A DNA stretch of 64,000 nucleotides from Amphritea atlantica (lineage in GTDB: Bacteria; Pseudomonadota; Gammaproteobacteria; Pseudomonadales; Balneatricaceae), in NCBI RefSeq assembly GCF_900111095.1, contig NZ_FOGB01000005.1, forward strand, positions 160,561 to 224,560. Direction: 5' to 3'. The notes under the pieces are model-generated. The model made no database searches and was not told the origin of the DNA. It worked only from the letters and a program-made list of their open reading frames with translations. Shown here piece after piece: positions 47,557 to 57,400 of this stretch. Within the stretch, counting starts at the first letter, position 1, and each line of letters opens with the position of its first letter. The position numbers and the translations under genes were made by a program.

Positions 47557-48115
47557 CAGTCTGACCAAAGCCTTGTGCGCAATGCTGATAAGCTGGCAGC
47601 CTATGGCGATGGCCCTGCCTGAAGACGCCCGCCAGCCGATTCACATTACCGCGGATAGTGCCACTCGCAATGATCAGACCGGTATCACACTGTATAAAGG
47701 CGATGTCCTGTTAACCCAGGGAAGCATGAAAGTGACCGGTGACAGCATTGAGCTGAGACAGTCAGGCAGAAGTGTCACCAGCATCATCGCCAAAGGCGGT
47801 CCGGCAGAGTTCCAGCAACGCCCCGCCGCCAACAAAGAAGTAACTCATGCATACGGAGAAGTTCTGCATTACAATATTCGTACCAAAGAGCTGGAAATCA
47901 CCGGCCAGGCTAAAGTTTCTCAGGGTAGCGATAGTTTCAGCGGCAACCGGATTATCTATGATATGAACAAAAGCACAGTCAATGCATTCAGTGATAACAG
48001 TGCCAACGGACAGCGGGTGCAGATGATTATCCAGCCCAAAGCCCCAGATCAGGAGCCGGCTCAGGATAACACGCCGGCATCTGAAGCGACCTCCGGGGAT
48101 CTCAATAACCAATGA
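47546..48115 (+). CDS. lptA: LptA, periplasmic LPS bridge protein
   Basis: Encodes 189 aa. Signal peptide to about residue 23 (MAMA-LP), then an OstA/LptA domain: [41 protein letters not shown] and [15 protein letters not shown]. It oligomerises into the bridge carrying LPS to LptDE. The C-terminal 25 residues are Pro/Glu/Ala rich and probably disordered. The stop overlaps the lptB start in ATGA. Confidence 0.95.
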   Translation: MLINSLTKALCAMLISWQPMAMALPEDARQPIHITADSATRNDQTGITLYKGDVLLTQGSMKVTGDSIELRQSGRSVTSIIAKGGPAEFQQRPAANKEVTHAYGEVLHYNIRTKELEITGQAKVSQGSDSFSGNRIIYDMNKSTVNAFSDNSANGQRVQMIIQPKAPDQEPAQDNTPASEATSGDLNNQ

Positions 48116-48837
48116 GTCGATTAGAAGCACTGAACCTGGCAAAAAGTTATAAGGGCCGCGCGGTTGTAAAAGATGTATCCATGAGTATCGACAGCGGCCA
48201 GATTGTCGGCCTGCTGGGACCTAACGGGGCCGGAAAAACCACCTGTTTTTATATGATTGTAGGGCTGGTTGATGCAGACCAGGGACGGATTAAAATTGAC
48301 CACCAGGATCTGACCCGGGAACCGATGCACGGCAGAGCCCGAAAAGGGATTGGGTATCTGCCCCAGGAAGCATCCATTTTCCGCAAACTCAGCGTCCATG
48401 ATAATCTGATGGCGATTCTGGAAACCCGTAAAGAGCTGAACCGCCAGCAGCGCAGACAGAAAATGGAAGAACTGCTTGAAGAGTTTCATATTACTCATCT
48501 GAGCAAAAGCCCGGGGATGAGTCTATCAGGCGGTGAAAGACGCCGGGTAGAAATAGCGCGGGCGCTGGCAACAGAACCGACATTCATCCTGCTGGATGAA
48601 CCCTTTGCCGGTGTCGATCCGATCTCTGTCAGTGATATTAAACAAACGGTCAAACATCTGCAAAGCAAGGGAATCGGGGTACTGATCACCGATCATAATG
48701 TTCGCGAAACGCTGGATATCTGCGAACAGGCATACATTGTTAGTGAGGGTTATATTCTTGCCGAAGGAACGCCAGAGGATATACTTGCGAACCAACAGGT
48801 CAGGGAAGCCTATCTGGGTGAGCAATTCAGGCTGTAA
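48112..48837 (+). CDS. lptB: LptB ATPase
   Basis: Encodes 241 aa. Walker [11 protein letters not shown], signature [20 protein letters not shown], Walker [16 protein letters not shown] and [10 protein letters not shown] are all present and typical of LptB. It drives LPS extraction with LptFG. Ends EQFRL. rpoN follows 19 bp downstream. Confidence 0.98.
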   Translation: MSRLEALNLAKSYKGRAVVKDVSMSIDSGQIVGLLGPNGAGKTTCFYMIVGLVDADQGRIKIDHQDLTREPMHGRARKGIGYLPQEASIFRKLSVHDNLMAILETRKELNRQQRRQKMEELLEEFHITHLSKSPGMSLSGGERRRVEIARALATEPTFILLDEPFAGVDPISVSDIKQTVKHLQSKGIGVLITDHNVRETLDICEQAYIVSEGYILAEGTPEDILANQQVREAYLGEQFRL

Positions 48838-48856
48838 CAGGTAAAAGCGACTTTCT

Positions 48857-50371
48857 ATGAAACAAGCGTTACAACTAAAAATGGGTCAGCACCTGACCAT
48901 GACTCCACAACTGCAGCAGGCGATACGCTTACTGCAGCTTTCTACGCTTGATCTGCAACAGGAGATACAGGAGGCTCTCGAATCTAATCCGATGCTGGAA
49001 GTCAGTGAGGATGACACTACCACTGACAGCAGCTCGGAGCAGGATGCCGCTGATGCTGAAGTCAGCAACCATGAATCGGTATCGGCAACCGCCAAAACGG
49101 CTGAGTCAGAAGAGATCCAGGCCGCTGACAGTGACTGGAACGACGACATCCCCAATGAGCTGTCAACAGATAGCAACTGGGAAGATACCTTTCAGACCGC
49201 TTCCGGCTCTTCATCTTCCTCCTCTCATGATTTCTCCGATATGGAGATGGAGTCCAATGATACCGCCGACGAAACTCTGCAGGACCATCTTAACTGGCAG
49301 TTGAATCTGACCCCCATGAGCGATGTGGATCAGTTGATTGCCACCAACATTATCGATGGCATCGATGTTGATGGCTACCTGACCGTTGAGCTGGAATCGA
49401 TTCTCGAACATTTCAACAGTCAGGAAGATGAACAACTAAGCTCTATTGAACTGGATGAGATTGAGGCAGTGTTACGCCGGATTCAACAGTTTGATCCTCC
49501 CGGCGTTGCCGCCCGCGACCTGAGTGAATGTCTGGCTATTCAGTTGCAGCAACTTCCTGAAGACACCGAATACCGCGCTGAAGCCCTGAAGGTAGTCACT
49601 CAGTATATCCACCTGCTGGGAAGCCATGACTATAAACAGTTGATGCGTAAAGCCCGCATCAGGGAACCACAGCTACTACAGGCAATCGCCCTGATCAGGA
49701 CACTGAACCCCAAACCGGGTTCTATCATCACCAGCTCGCAAGCCGAATATGTCATTCCCGATGTGCTGGTGTACAAAGAAAAGGGGATCTGGCAGGTCAC
49801 ACTCAATCCGGAAGTGGCACCTAAACTGCGTATCAATGACAGTTACGCAGATCTGATCCGGCGCGCCGACAACAGTCCCGACAACACCTATCTGAAAAAC
49901 CACCTGCAGGAGGCCCGCTGGTTTATTAAAAGCCTGCTGAGTCGCAACGACACCCTGATGAAAGTTGCACGGGAGATTGTCACCCGCCAGGAGGCGTTTC
50001 TGGAACATGGCGAAGAGGCGATGCGGCCGATGGTGTTGCACGACATTGCTGAAGCGGTTGAGATGCATGAATCAACCATCTCCCGGGTCACCACACAGAA
50101 GTATATGCATACCCCCAGAGGGATTTTTGAGCTGAAGTATTTCTTCTCCAGCCATGTTACTACGGTGAATGGCGGAACCTGCTCATCCACCGCGATCAGA
50201 GCGCTGATCAAAAAACTTGTGAGCGCCGAAAACCCCGTTAAACCCTTAAGCGACAACAAAATTGCTCAGCTGCTTGAGGATCAGGGGATCAACGTTGCAC
50301 GCAGAACCATTGCAAAATACCGCGAATCGCTTAGCATTCCACCTTCTAATGAACGCAAGCGTCTGGTTTAA
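48857..50371 (+). CDS. rpoN: RNA polymerase sigma-54 factor
   Basis: Encodes 504 aa. Region I is Gln/Leu-rich ([41 protein letters not shown]), region II is an acidic Ser/Asp stretch (about 50-130), and the C-terminal region has the helix-turn-helix and the RpoN box [10 protein letters not shown] near 481-490. It directs RNA polymerase to -24/-12 promoters with AAA+ activators. The neighbours hpf, ptsN, rapZ and npr are its usual companions. Confidence 0.98.
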   Translation: MKQALQLKMGQHLTMTPQLQQAIRLLQLSTLDLQQEIQEALESNPMLEVSEDDTTTDSSSEQDAADAEVSNHESVSATAKTAESEEIQAADSDWNDDIPNELSTDSNWEDTFQTASGSSSSSSHDFSDMEMESNDTADETLQDHLNWQLNLTPMSDVDQLIATNIIDGIDVDGYLTVELESILEHFNSQEDEQLSSIELDEIEAVLRRIQQFDPPGVAARDLSECLAIQLQQLPEDTEYRAEALKVVTQYIHLLGSHDYKQLMRKARIREPQLLQAIALIRTLNPKPGSIITSSQAEYVIPDVLVYKEKGIWQVTLNPEVAPKLRINDSYADLIRRADNSPDNTYLKNHLQEARWFIKSLLSRNDTLMKVAREIVTRQEAFLEHGEEAMRPMVLHDIAEAVEMHESTISRVTTQKYMHTPRGIFELKYFFSSHVTTVNGGTCSSTAIRALIKKLVSAENPVKPLSDNKIAQLLEDQGINVARRTIAKYRESLSIPPSNERKRLV

Positions 50372-50430
50372 TGGCTTAATATTTACGGGAACCGGCTATC
50401 ACACCGGTACAACAACACTAGGAGATTACC

Positions 50431-50721
50431 ATGCAGATCAATATTACGGGTCACCACGTTGAACTGACAGATTCACTGAACGACTATGTTCAGACCAAAT
50501 TTGAGAAACTTGAGCGTCATTTCGACAATATCACCAATGCACAGGTAACTTTAAGCGTAGAGAAAACCCGCCAGAAAGCGGAAGGCGATGTACATGTAGC
50601 CGGTGGACAGCTGTTCGCGTCTGATGAGCAGGAAGATATGTACGCGGCGATTGATGGCCTGATTGACAAGCTTGACCGTCAGATCATCAAACACAAAGAA
50701 AAGATGAAAACCCACAAGTAA
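50431..50721 (+). CDS. hpf: ribosome hibernation promoting factor, short form
   Basis: Encodes 96 aa. MQINITGHHVELTDSLNDYVQTKFEKLERHFDN and the VHVAGGQLFASDEQEDMYAAIDGLIDKLDRQIIKHKEK helix match short HPF, which binds the 30S A/P site and dimerises ribosomes with RMF. TAGGAG lies upstream of the ATG. Conserved location after rpoN. Confidence 0.96.
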   Translation: MQINITGHHVELTDSLNDYVQTKFEKLERHFDNITNAQVTLSVEKTRQKAEGDVHVAGGQLFASDEQEDMYAAIDGLIDKLDRQIIKHKEKMKTHK

Positions 50722-50730
50722 CTATCAGAC

Positions 50731-51189
50731 ATGCTAATTTCCGAATTATTAGCGCCCTCCGGAGCACTCTGTGCTCTGGAGGGAGGAAGCAAAAAACGTA
50801 TCCTCGAAATTGCCAGCCAGGAGATTGTAAAACTCCATCCGGGACTGGAAGCCGAAACCATTTTTGCCGGTCTGTTAGGTCGGGAGAGACTGGGCAGTAC
50901 CGGTATCGGTGACGGCGTGGCAATTCCTCACTGCCGCCTGGATGAGTGTCAAAAGGCCACCGCCTTGCTGATTCAGCTGATCGAACCCATCGACTTTGAT
51001 GCGGTGGATGGTAAACCAGTCGACCTGCTGTTTGTCCTGCTGGTCCCCTCTGAGGCCTGTGATCAGCACTTGCAAACACTGGCCAGACTCGCCGAATTAT
51101 TCAGTCAGGCCAGGGTTCGCGAAAAACTGCGCAGCGCCACCACAGCAGAAGCGCTTTACAACGCCATGACCGAATCAAGCCAGGAATAA
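50731..51189 (+). CDS. ptsN: nitrogen PTS enzyme IIA
   Basis: Encodes 152 aa. The EIIA-type domain has active-site H67 in GVAIPHCRLD and the EIFAG-like segment AETIFAGLLGRERLGSTGIGDG before it. PtsN takes phosphate from NPr and regulates potassium transport and envelope stress. Nine bp after hpf, five before rapZ. Confidence 0.96.
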   Translation: MLISELLAPSGALCALEGGSKKRILEIASQEIVKLHPGLEAETIFAGLLGRERLGSTGIGDGVAIPHCRLDECQKATALLIQLIEPIDFDAVDGKPVDLLFVLLVPSEACDQHLQTLARLAELFSQARVREKLRSATTAEALYNAMTESSQE

Positions 51190-51194
51190 ACCGG

Positions 51195-52052
51195 ATGAAG
51201 CTGATCATCATCAGTGGACGCTCAGGCTCAGGTAAATCCACCGCTCTGCAGGCACTGGAAGATGTTGGCTTCTACTGTATCGATAACCTTCCGGCACCAT
51301 TATTGCCAGATCTGGTCAATCAGATACTCCGCGATCCGGATCACCCTAATAAGCTCGCCGTCAGTATCGACGCCCGCAACCAGCACAGTAATCTGAAACA
51401 GTTTCCGGACATCTATAAACGTCTGCGTGAAACCCATGGACTGGATTGCGAAGTCATCTATCTCGACAGCTCAGAAACTACCCTGTTACAGCGTTACAGC
51501 GCCACCCGCCGCAAACACCCGCTGTCGGATGACTCACAGGGACTGCAACAGGCAATCAGCTATGAAAAACAGTTATTAGAGCCGGTCTCAGATCTGGCGG
51601 CGATCCGCATCGATACCACCCGTCTGTCGCTCTATGAACTGAGAGACAGCATCAAACTGAGGGTTGCCCGGCGCCAGGAGCAGGAGCTTTCGCTGCAGTT
51701 CGAATCTTTCGGCTACAAGCATGGCATCCCTCTTGATGTTGATTTCACCTTTGACGTACGCTGCCTGCCAAACCCCTACTGGGTCCCTGAATTGCGCGGA
51801 TATACCGGCCAGGAACAGCCAGTTATTGAGTTTCTGCAGCAACAGCCTGAAGTACAGCAGATGCTGGCCGATATTACCGGTTTCCTGGAAAAATGGCTGC
51901 CTCTGTTTGAAAAAAATAACCGTAGTTATATCACCGTAGGTATAGGCTGCACCGGTGGCCAGCACCGCTCGGTATTTATCAGTGAACGTCTTGCTGGCCA
52001 TTTCCGGGCAACTATGGATAATGTCCAGATTAGACATAGAGAGCTCAATTGA
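51195..52052 (+). CDS. rapZ: RNase adapter RapZ
   Basis: Encodes 285 aa. Walker A GRSGSGKST at 8-16, CIDNLPAPLLPDL, then the C-terminal domain with FGYKHGIPLDVDFTFDVRCLPNPYW and GCTGGQHRSVFISERL. RapZ binds small RNAs such as GlmZ and brings RNase E to them, sensing glucosamine-6-phosphate. Ends HRELN. Confidence 0.97.
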   Translation: MKLIIISGRSGSGKSTALQALEDVGFYCIDNLPAPLLPDLVNQILRDPDHPNKLAVSIDARNQHSNLKQFPDIYKRLRETHGLDCEVIYLDSSETTLLQRYSATRRKHPLSDDSQGLQQAISYEKQLLEPVSDLAAIRIDTTRLSLYELRDSIKLRVARRQEQELSLQFESFGYKHGIPLDVDFTFDVRCLPNPYWVPELRGYTGQEQPVIEFLQQQPEVQQMLADITGFLEKWLPLFEKNNRSYITVGIGCTGGQHRSVFISERLAGHFRATMDNVQIRHRELN

Positions 52053-52068
52053 CCAAGGATATTAACCG

Positions 52069-52338
52069 ATGCTGGAAAAACAGATCACCATCATCAACAA
52101 GCTGGGATTGCACGCCCGGGCCGCCGCTAAACTGATCAATGTGACCAGCTCATTCTCGTCAGAGATCCAACTCACCAAGGATGGCCGTCAAGTCGACGGC
52201 AAAAGTATTATGTCAGTCATGATGCTGGCCGCCAGTAAAGGCACTGAACTGACGATCACCACCTCGGGGGAAGATGAACAACAAGCGATGGATGCCATCG
52301 AATTGCTGATCAATAACCGGTTTGACGAAGAAGAATAA
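52069..52338 (+). CDS. ptsO: nitrogen PTS phosphocarrier NPr (HPr family)
   Basis: Encodes 89 aa. H15 in LGLHARAAAKL is the phosphorylated residue, and DGKSIMSVMMLAASKGTEL carries the conserved Ser region. It relays phosphate from PtsP to PtsN. AAGGATATTAACC precedes the ATG. Last gene of the rpoN cluster proper. Confidence 0.95.
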   Translation: MLEKQITIINKLGLHARAAAKLINVTSSFSSEIQLTKDGRQVDGKSIMSVMMLAASKGTELTITTSGEDEQQAMDAIELLINNRFDEEE

Positions 52339-52371
52339 CCGCCGCACCCTATTCCTTTAAAACCAATACGC

Positions 52372-52377
52372 TATAAT
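52372..52377 (+). promoter_or_regulatory. candidate -10 element of mgtE
   Basis: A perfect TATAAT lies 92 bp before the mgtE ATG in the only sizeable gap after ptsO. No good -35 is seen (CTATTC at 17-bp spacing). No M-box magnesium riboswitch pattern was recognised. Confidence 0.4.
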
Positions 52378-52468
52378 GCCTCACAAATGAATATGACGCG
52401 GTAATTCCGGTCATTACTGTCCGCCTGTAAGGCATTCTGTCTCTATCTGTCTGACCGGGGGTCCGGCC

Positions 52469-53818
52469 ATGAACGCCAGCACAAATGAGAGCGAACTGGA
52501 TAAGCTGAATACAGCCCTCGAAGAGGGGGCCTTCAGACAGATACGCTATACCCTGAATAAAACCCTGCGCCCCTCTGAAGTTGCGCATCTGATAGAGAAA
52601 TCGCCACCGAAAGAGCGACGTCTGCTATGGAGCCTGATCCATAAAGATATTGAGGCGGACGTGCTGCAGGAGCTGGGGGACGACGTAAAGTCTGAAATCC
52701 TCAGCAAGATGAATACCTCTGAAGTTCTGGCGATCTCTGAAGCGCTGGAAACCGATGATCTGGCCGATATGATGCAGCAACTGCCGGAAACGGTGATGCA
52801 TGAGCTGCTTAGGTCGATGGATCACCAGAACCGGGAGCGACTGGAGAAAATACTCTCCTACCCGGAAGATACCGCCGGCGGTCTGATGAATACCGATACC
52901 ATCACCATCCGGCCGGATATCACCATTGAAGCGGCACTGCGTTACCTGCGTCGTCACGCTGAACTGCCGGATATGACTGACTCACTGTTTGTCGTCAGCC
53001 GTAAAGACACCTATATCGGCAGTCTGCCGCTCACCCGCATGCTGGTCAGTGACCCTTCCAGCACGGTAAGGGAGATGATGGTGACCGACAAGCCCCCTAT
53101 CCCGGCGGATATGGAAGATACCCAGGTGGCGAAGCTGTTTGAGCAGGAAGACCTGGTGTCTGCGCCGGTTGTCGATGAAGAGGGGCAACTGCTGGGACGG
53201 ATCACAATCGATGACGTGGTCGACGTTATCCGGGAGGATGCTGATCACTCACTGATGAGCATGGCGGGTCTGGACGAAGATGAGGATACCTTCGCACCGA
53301 TCATGAAAACCACCCGGCGTCGGGCGGTATGGCTGGGGATCAATCTGATTACAGCGTTTCTTGCCTCCGCAGTGATCGGTCTGTTTGAAGAGACCATCGG
53401 CAAGGTGGTCGCGCTGGCGGTGCTGATGCCGATTGTTGCCAGTATGGGAGGCATTGCCGGCAGTCAGGTACTAACTCTGATGATCCGTGGACAGGCGCTG
53501 GGACATGTTGAACGCTCTAATGCTGGCTGGCTGTTAAACCGGGAAATGGTGGTTGGCGCTCTCAATGGTATACTCTGGGCGCTGGTTGTTGCCGTCATCG
53601 CCATCATCTGGTTTCAGGACCTGACCATCGGCATCATTATCGCCTGTGCTATTATTATTAACCTGTTCGCAGCGGCCCTGGCTGGTACCATGTTACCCAT
53701 AGTTCTGAAAGCTTGGGGGATTGATCCGGCCCTGGCCGGCAGCGTTTTGTTAACCACGATTACCGATGTAGTCGGTTTTTTTGCATTCCTCGGTCTGGCA
53801 ACTTTTTTCTATAGCTAG
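52469..53818 (+). CDS. mgtE: magnesium transporter MgtE
   Basis: Encodes 449 aa: an N-terminal superhelical domain (about 20-125, with EILSKMNTSEVLAISEALETDDLADMMQQLP), two CBS domains (about 135-255), a plug helix and five transmembrane helices with LMPIVASMGGIAGSQVLTLMIRGQA, the ion-pore signature. The cytoplasmic domains close the pore when magnesium is high. Follows ptsO as in many relatives. Confidence 0.96.
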   Translation: MNASTNESELDKLNTALEEGAFRQIRYTLNKTLRPSEVAHLIEKSPPKERRLLWSLIHKDIEADVLQELGDDVKSEILSKMNTSEVLAISEALETDDLADMMQQLPETVMHELLRSMDHQNRERLEKILSYPEDTAGGLMNTDTITIRPDITIEAALRYLRRHAELPDMTDSLFVVSRKDTYIGSLPLTRMLVSDPSSTVREMMVTDKPPIPADMEDTQVAKLFEQEDLVSAPVVDEEGQLLGRITIDDVVDVIREDADHSLMSMAGLDEDEDTFAPIMKTTRRRAVWLGINLITAFLASAVIGLFEETIGKVVALAVLMPIVASMGGIAGSQVLTLMIRGQALGHVERSNAGWLLNREMVVGALNGILWALVVAVIAIIWFQDLTIGIIIACAIIINLFAAALAGTMLPIVLKAWGIDPALAGSVLLTTITDVVGFFAFLGLATFFYS

Positions 53819-53841
53819 AGCCGACCACATAAGAGATCTAT

Positions 53842-54372
53842 ATGAGTCAGAATGACGATTTTCTCCCTGGCGACGACCACGAATTTGATGAAGAGTGGAT
53901 ATCAAAAACCCGCCGCAAGCGGGAGATGGAAGAGCTGCAGGCACTGGGAGCACGACTGCCTGAATTAAATAAAGAGCAGCTATCCAAGGTGCCGATGAGC
54001 GATGTCCTGCGGGCGGCGGTGGAAGAGGCGCAACGCCTGCAGCCCCGGTCAGAGGCGATCAGACGGCAGTTGCAGTATATCGGCCGACTGATGCGGGCTG
54101 AAGATGCCGATGAAATTCAAACGGCTATCGACCGCTTTGAAGCCGGTAAACAGGCTCATCTACAGGTGTTTCATAAGCTGGAACGCTGGCGTGATCGCCT
54201 CATTCTGGGCGACAATACCGATCTGGAAGCCTACCTGGAGGAGGATTCCGGTGCGGATATCCAGCACCTCCGTCAGTTGATCCGTAACGCGAAGAAAGAA
54301 GCCAGCCTCGATAAGCCACCGACCACCTCGAGAAAACTATTTAAATATCTGCGGGAAAGAGCGGGTGTATAG
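53842..54372 (+). CDS. darP: DarP (YjgA), 50S assembly factor
   Basis: Encodes 176 aa of DUF615. WISKTRRKREMEELQALGARLPELNKEQLSKVPM and DRLILGDNTDLEAYLEEDSGADIQHLRQLIRNAKKE, ending KLFKYLRE, are diagnostic. DarP binds late 50S precursors. 23 bp after mgtE. Confidence 0.95.
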   Translation: MSQNDDFLPGDDHEFDEEWISKTRRKREMEELQALGARLPELNKEQLSKVPMSDVLRAAVEEAQRLQPRSEAIRRQLQYIGRLMRAEDADEIQTAIDRFEAGKQAHLQVFHKLERWRDRLILGDNTDLEAYLEEDSGADIQHLRQLIRNAKKEASLDKPPTTSRKLFKYLRERAGV

Positions 54373-54430
54373 TCCCGAAGAGTAAGGCGGTAGCGTAGCG
54401 GTACCGGGCCCTGCGCCCCCTATTTAAGAC

Positions 54431-57400
54431 CTATTTGAGATTGGTCGCCTCTCTGGCGGCCTCAGGCTTCTGCAGCAGTTCGACTTTCGGATCGCTCCAG
54501 TCCCCCTCCATCGTGTAAGTCACGGTGGCAAACTCTTTTTTAACCTCATCCCCGATCAGCTTATCCAGCAGAAATGCCAGTCCGGCGATCTGCGGTGCGC
54601 CCAACAACACGGCCGCCAGAGGTATGTTATCGGTTACCGGCAGTGTCACTGCCATCTGCTGATTCACTGTTTCGTTTACCAGGTCGATATCGCCACTCAT
54701 CGCCATATCAACAGAAGGCCCACGCATCACAAAAGGTTCATTGGTCGACGCCACACCATCCGCCATGCGGTAATTCCCTTCCATCCGGTCAAAACTGACA
54801 CCTTTGGCAAACAGATCAGCGAAATCCAGCTTCAGACGCCGTCCCAGCGCATTCATATTGAGAATACCAAACACCCGCAATATCCCGGTACCACTACCGG
54901 CCTCAATTAAGCGCCCATTGCGGGCGACAAACTTCAGACTGCCATCGGAACTGGCAAGCGCATATTCCCATGGAGCACCCGGCCATTGAAGCTGCAGATC
55001 AGCCTCGGTTTTTTCCGTTTCCAACACTTTGGCAAATCCGGCACTTTTCAGTGCCCGGCCGAGGTCCCTGGCTTCAATTCTGAGCGTCATCTCGCTTTGA
55101 CTCGGCTTGCCCGGCCGCCAGACGATATCACCCCGGGCGCTGAGGTCTGTTAGCTGACCCACAATATTCTCGATATAGGTGTTATCGCCCCGGTTTCGCA
55201 GATTAAAACGCCAGTCTCCCCAGCGCTTCTCCTTCACAATCAGATCGCGAATATCGATATCCAGATCGGGCAACACCCCCGGCTGAATGGCGGCAACAAC
55301 CTGCTCCGGAATTAATACTGCCTGTTGATCCTCAGCCTCTGCTCGCTGCGAGAGCAGTGCGTCAAGATTGAGCCGTTCAAACAGCAATTGCGGCGCAATC
55401 GCAGCACTATCCGGGACCGTCACCTGCAACTGAAGGTCGGCTCCCGAGACCCCTACACCCCAGCTGTCAGCACGACGATTGAGCGACAGCCTGGCATCCT
55501 TCATCTGCAGATCAGAATATCTCAGTTCCGACACATCGACGCCCCCCTGCACCGCAATCATCTGCCGTTGACTATCCCTGGCAACGGCTGAGGCAGAGGC
55601 AGAAGCAGAGCCGGTCATAATACCTGCCCGTTGTAGCATGGTATTCAGTTGTTCATAGTCCAGCCGGTTAAGACGGCCTGTGATCTCCAACCCCTCATAA
55701 GCGGTTGGTCGTGCATCCCCCATACCCAATACCAGTTGTCCCCGGCTAAACCGCCCCTGCTCAAGTTGCAGCCAGACGCTCAGCTGATCACCGGCTTTGA
55801 TATTAAAGGTTTGAGGTGACTCAAAATCGGCGCGTAACAGAAAGGGTAAAGCCTCTCCCGGAGGTTTACTGTAGGGAGGAATGAGCTCGAGGGCTACCTG
55901 TTTCAGGTCTGACCGCACCGTCAGCCCGGAGCAATCTGCACGGATACAGATATCCAGATCGGCTTCATAGGGCTGATCTCCCTGAGCCACCGCCAGCATA
56001 TCGATACCGCTCCACTCTCTCAACCGGGCCATCGTAATCGATGATTTTAACCCCACCGTAATTCTCTCAGCCTGCTTTTTCCCGGTTGTTTCAATCGATG
56101 CACTCAGTGGATGATCAAAAAACCTCCCCGTCAGCGACTTCGCATACAACCCGGCATCATTCTGATAGCCGATACGCCCCGCCAGTTTACTGATAGTCAG
56201 ATCACGGCTTGCAGATACCAGTTTCAGGTCAGAAAAATCGCTGCTGACATCAACGGCCGGTTCCCCCCCATTCAAGGGGATCGTAAGCTTCAGACGGGTC
56301 TCAGCCGCACCACTGAGCTGCCAGCTCTGCAACTCATCGTTGCCGGCGCCCAGCACAGGGCTTTCCAGCAGGGTTTTGCCAATATCCGCGCTGTCGCCAT
56401 TAACCGCGGCAATCAGATGCAGATCATGAGACGCAGGCGGCAGATAGACCCAGCCATGCTCTATTTTGCTATCCTGGATCAGCCCGTCACTGACGCTGAT
56501 CGCCAGCCCCTGATCCCGCAGCAGTAACGAGGCATCGGCTGCACGGACTGCCGGCCAGCCAGGTTGATAATCCACCTCAGCCCCGGCTATATCCATAAAC
56601 ATCTGCACGGTCGGTGGCTGACGCGAGGGGATACTGCGGGTTCCGGTATGCAGCACAAATCCCCCCTGCTTCAACTGCCCCTGTTTAACAGACTGAACCA
56701 CCCACTGTTTAATCCCCGGATCGATATCATGGTCTGGGATCAGTTCAGGCGCCAGACTGCCATCTGAGTTTGTTACGCCGATCAGCAGCGTCAGCTCACT
56801 CTGAATATCATGCTCCAGTGGCAGATAGAGACTCCATCGGCCACTGGCATTGATACCTGGTTTATGCAGTGTGACATGCTCACTACTCAGGTGCAGGGTA
56901 TTGTTTGCCAGACTGATATGGGTGGTGCCGCGAGCGCTAGTGAACTCCCAGCCCTGATCAAACACCTCTGGAAAGTGTAGCCCCATCCGATCACTCTCCA
57001 GATCGATTCGCCCCTGTAAGCCCTCCTGCCCATGCTCCAGTTGCAGCAGTCCCGTCACTCCGGACATAGCCGGAGCACCGTACGCAGCGTTAAAGGCGAC
57101 ATCCTCAAGATCCCCTTGCAGGCTCAGCTGAGTCCAGTCCTGTGCCTTATCGTCAGGAGAAGCTTTCGTCTGCGGCTCTGTCAGCGCCTCCTCCTGCGTC
57201 ACGATCACTGCTGTTTCCGGAGTACCGGTTTCAGCATTCAGGGTGACTGTACTTTGAGGGGCTGTACTTTGAGTGACGGTACCTTGCGAGACTGTCCTCT
57301 GGATTGCAGAACCCTGAGCGTCAACCAGCGGCGTTGCCGGGTTATTAACCCCAGAGCTATCCGGCTTGTCACCCTCTGAATCAGCATCCGCCGTTAGCGC

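Noticed and set aside
52339-52468. Magnesium riboswitch upstream of mgtE
   Set aside because: The gap is only 130 bp and shows no M-box pattern.
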